From NCBI GenBank assembly GCA_964508295.1, contig CAZDSQ010000009.1, positions 1 to 39,983 on the forward strand: 39,983 nucleotides of DNA, in the 5' to 3' direction. Below are positions 38,026 through 39,983 of the stretch, in pieces (positions within the stretch are counted from its first letter, which is position 1; every line of letters begins with the position of its first letter). Source of the stretch: SIG578 sp964508295 (GTDB taxonomy: Bacteria; Bacillota; Clostridia; Oscillospirales; Ruminococcaceae). Position numbers and translations under genes: made by a program. The notes below the pieces were generated by a model that saw only the letters and a list, made by a program, of their open reading frames with translations, searched no databases and was not told the DNA's origin.

Positions 38026-38619
38026 TTATTGCTTGAGCGCGGTCATAAGTGTTGTCATATCTCCCGTAAGAGAAGCTAAGATTGCAGCATAAACAAGGGA
38101 TGGATTAGACAAAAATCCATCGCGCGCCATCTCTGCCTGCAGGCGCTCGGGGAAGTAGAGCTGCAGCTTGCAAAGCGGCTGTGGCTCGCCCGGAACCTCA
38201 AGGGTAAGATTGTAGCCGCCGCCCTCTGCTGCAGTAACCTCGACGTTGTTTTCTTCGGTGTTTTGCTTAAAGGTCAAAACCTTTATCGCCGCCGCAACAA
38301 CGCGGCTTTTTAGCGACATAGCAAGGGAAGACTCCAAATCAACGACAAGCGCGGCGCCGTTTTTTGAGATCTGATAAAATTCCTCGCCGCTGTCAGAAAC
38401 GAACTTTTCAACCTGACCGCCCTTTACAAGCTCGGCCATGGCGCTCTCATATTCAAAGTAATTAACAAGCTGCTCTGACATCATAACATTGAGCAGATCT
38501 TCGGCAGAGATAGGCTTGTTTAAGCTATTTAAAAGATAGCAGAGCATAACCTTGATGTCAAAAATTGTGGCAGGTCCGCCCTTTTTAACATTCTGCATAA
38601 ACGGTTTGCGACGCTCCAT
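38026..38619 (-). CDS. DUF4364-family winged-helix protein
   Basis: 197-aa protein matching DUF4364: FDIKVMLCYLLNSLNKPISA is a winged-helix start, YFEYESAMAELVKGGQVEKF the recognition part, and YQISKNGAALVVDLESSL the wing. The C-terminal half is a beta-rich domain with YNLTLEVPGEP and LCKLQLYFPERLQAE. It is probably DNA-binding or a dimeric regulator, but no target is known. AAGGAG precedes ATG 38619. It is a single gene between two terminators. Confidence 0.85.
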   Translation of the reverse strand: MERRKPFMQNVKKGGPATIFDIKVMLCYLLNSLNKPISAEDLLNVMMSEQLVNYFEYESAMAELVKGGQVEKFVSDSGEEFYQISKNGAALVVDLESSLAMSLKSRVVAAAIKVLTFKQNTEENNVEVTAAEGGGYNLTLEVPGEPQPLCKLQLYFPERLQAEMARDGFLSNPSLVYAAILASLTGDMTTLMTALKQ

Positions 38620-38645
38620 AAAAAACTCCTTAACTGCAAATTAAA

Positions 38646-38671
38646 GAGCAAGGCAGATGCGCCTTGCCCTC
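38646..38671 (-). terminator. Terminator after the YgjV pair
   Basis: On the minus strand GCAAGGC-gcatct-GCCTTGC is followed by TCTTTAATTT, between the YgjV pair and DUF4364. Confidence 0.65.
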
Positions 38672-38715
38672 TGTAATTTATAATACCATTTTTGTCTTAA
38701 TGTGTCAATAAAACT

Positions 38716-39282
38716 CTATGCATTTTCCTCTTTAATGCCCTGCTTTAAAATGTCAAATCTGATAAATGCAACGGTCAAGGAAACCAGAACAAACGTATCC
38801 GAAATAATTCCCGAATATGATGTGTTTGCTATGTTGTAAATTAGGAAAAGCGAGTTGTTGGGAATGGTGAAAATTCGGGTAGTGCGCGGGCGGTTTGACC
38901 AAAGAGCCACCGAGTTAAAGGTAAATGCAATGGTGGGAACTATACTCAGTAGATTTTGGTATGTAAAGATGGTGGAAATGAGCGAAAGCGCCACGAAAAT
39001 GACGGGGCAGGCGGGGTGGGAAGCCCACTTGTACCTACTGCGATAGGAAAAGCAGAGCGCCCTTAAAACGCTGAGCAGGTTTGTAACCGCACCCGCATAG
39101 GCACCGAGCAAAAAGTAATGCAGAGTGAAAAAAGCGCCTGAGAAAAACTGCATTGTAAGTATCTTTTTGCGCTCGTTAAACTGATAGGACAGAACGTTTA
39201 TTAAGAGCGCCACCATGCCGACCATCTGAGCGGCAAGGTTTTCTGTAAAGCTCGCGATAAACGAATCTAAAATGATCTGCAT
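38716..39282 (-). CDS. YgjV-family inner membrane protein (copy 2)
   Basis: 188-aa membrane protein of the YgjV family with five or six predicted helices. Family-like parts: AAQMVGMVALLINVLSYQFN, RKKILTMQFFSGAFFTLHY, LLGAYAGAVTNLLSVLRAL and a late YNIANTSYSGIISDTFVLVS. It aligns along its whole length with the gene directly upstream (same RKxI..QFFSGxFF, the Tyr-Lys-Trp loop and NxAxTSYSG), so the two are tandem duplicates 13 bp apart and probably one operon. Function unknown. Confidence 0.85.
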   Translation of the reverse strand: MQIILDSFIASFTENLAAQMVGMVALLINVLSYQFNERKKILTMQFFSGAFFTLHYFLLGAYAGAVTNLLSVLRALCFSYRSRYKWASHPACPVIFVALSLISTIFTYQNLLSIVPTIAFTFNSVALWSNRPRTTRIFTIPNNSLFLIYNIANTSYSGIISDTFVLVSLTVAFIRFDILKQGIKEENA

Positions 39283-39295
39283 ATAAAACCCTCAA

Positions 39296-39853
39296 TTATT
39301 TTTTGTTCTGAAGCTTTAAAATATCAAATCTCACAACCGCAATAAGCAGAGAGCAGATAGCGATAAGCTCGGTTACAACTCCCGAATAGGAGGTGGATGC
39401 AAAGTTGTAGATAATGAAAAGCACTGAAGAGGACATAAAGAAAATTCGGGAAATGCGAGGGTTTTGTGTCCAGAGGGCAATGCCTGTGAAGGTAAATGCA
39501 AGGGCGGGGAGAAGGCTGAGTACGCCCTGCCATGTAAACGCTGCAATCACAAAGCCCGATGCCGAGAAAAGAATGGGCCAGAGAACAATTGACGACCACT
39601 TGTATTTTCCCTTGTAGTAAAAAACTGCGGCACGGATAACGCCGATAATGTTGATTATTCCGCCCGTAGCCGCACCGAGCATAAGGTAATGGACCGAAAA
39701 GAATATTCCCGAGAAAAACTGCAGAAAAGCAATATGCTTTCTGTCGTTAAACTGATAGGAAACAATAATTATCAAAAGCGCAACAACTCCGACAAGCTGT
39801 GCGGCAAGGTTGTCAAAAAACGGGTCGATAAAGGCTTTAAGTATCTCTGCCAT
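39296..39853 (-). CDS. YgjV-family inner membrane protein (copy 1)
   Basis: 185-aa membrane protein, first of the tandem pair. Helices include AAQLVGVVALLIIIVSYQFN, LQFFSGIFFSVHYLMLGAA, IINIIGVIRAAVFYYKGKYK and IYNFASTSYSGVVTELIAIC. AAGGAG precedes ATG 39853, 34 bp downstream of a consensus promoter. Two similar copies suggest a heterodimer or divergence of substrate. Function unknown. Confidence 0.86.
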   Translation of the reverse strand: MAEILKAFIDPFFDNLAAQLVGVVALLIIIVSYQFNDRKHIAFLQFFSGIFFSVHYLMLGAATGGIINIIGVIRAAVFYYKGKYKWSSIVLWPILFSASGFVIAAFTWQGVLSLLPALAFTFTGIALWTQNPRISRIFFMSSSVLFIIYNFASTSYSGVVTELIAICSLLIAVVRFDILKLQNKK

Positions 39854-39886
39854 AGCTTTTCTCCTTATTTTTTTTTCGCAAGTTTG

Positions 39887-39915
39887 ATTATAAGTCTAAA
39901 GCCCTTTTTTGTCAA
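39887..39915 (-). promoter_or_regulatory. Sigma-A promoter of the YgjV pair
   Basis: On the minus strand perfect TTGACA (39915-39910), 17 bp, perfect TATAAT (39892-39887). Confidence 0.9.
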
Positions 39916-39932
39916 CAAAAAAGAAGACCTTT

Positions 39933-39983
39933 GAGGCACACTCCGTAAGGAAGTGTGCCTCAGCTATATTCGTGCAAAGCACG
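39933..39983. repeat. Start of a second hairpin array, cut by the window end
   Basis: A long hairpin (GAGGCACAC...GTGTGCCTC, with an inner TCC-gtaa-GGA) is followed by the linker AGCTATATT and a second hairpin CGTGC-aaa-GCACG at the last base. Linker TATATT plus short palindrome is the same plan as the array at 2059-2133. Confidence 0.65.

Overview
The window looks like chromosomal DNA from a spore-forming member of the Clostridia, most likely Oscillospiraceae/Ruminococcaceae-like. The reasons are moderate GC, Gram-positive ribosome binding sites (AGGAGG types), housekeeping sigma-A promoters, TGA used as an ordinary stop, a HrcA/CIRCE heat-shock operon, a ylxM-ffh-rpsP-khpA-rimM-trmD block, and sporulation genes (bofA/yaaL, a pdaA-like deacetylase, a SpoIIQ-like M23 protein and spoIIID). 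Most of it is ordinary core genome, with a few accessory islands.

Layout. 1-2015: end of an Ldh_2-family dehydrogenase and a TIM-barrel sugar isomerase/epimerase. 2022-2291: terminator, a three-hairpin repeat array and tRNA-Thr(CGU). 2303-3594: divergent cell-wall amidase and DUF4830 protein. 3646-5066: an orphan sugar-ABC ATPase (MsmK/UgpC type) behind a palindrome-rich leader. 5069-7083 (minus): bofA, yaaL, eno. 7191-8374: two lipoproteins, one a PdaA-like polysaccharide deacetylase. 8398-12469: a BlaI/BlaR1-type sensing locus whose ectodomain is built from a repeated domain of about 130 residues. The third repeat is interrupted by an in-frame TGA, and a following lipoprotein carries two more copies. 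12467-19222: a GNAT enzyme, then the SRP/S16/tRNA-modification block ending in recD2. 19207-23480 (minus): GIY-YIG, tsaD, rimI, a YwlE-like phosphatase, a membrane protein, a J-domain/TPR protein and DUF5685. 23548-29748 (minus): hrcA-grpE-dnaK-dnaJ-CPBP-tadA behind a sigma-A promoter and a perfect CIRCE. 29840-32191: LemA, MscL, an SGNH hydrolase and a 4-TM protein. 32200-34667: an XRE regulator, a histidine phosphatase, a short pyrophosphatase-like protein and a REP-associated (Y1/HUH) transposase. 34706-36695: SpoIIQ-like M23, spoIIID and a split TSUP transporter. 36694-38020: a small XRE regulator, a 6S-like structured RNA, DUF1292, and a second, tri-modular structured RNA with its own strong promoter and terminator. 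38026-39983: DUF4364, two tandem YgjV-family membrane proteins, and the start of another hairpin array cut by the window end.

The most unusual items are these. (i) The BlaI/BlaR1-like locus has perfect operator dyads, a tandem-repeat ectodomain in place of a penicillin-binding sensor, a length-preserving in-frame UGA, and a partial duplication that made a lipoprotein with the same sensor repeats. (ii) An autonomous small RNA at 37757-38020 is built from three related GUCC-containing modules; I do not recognise its family. (iii) The REP-associated transposase gene carries two inverted copies of a REP-like palindrome in its own reading frame. (iv) Arrays of short hairpins with TGATATT-like linkers occur at both ends of the window. 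All function calls come from reading motifs and gene order; no database search was run.
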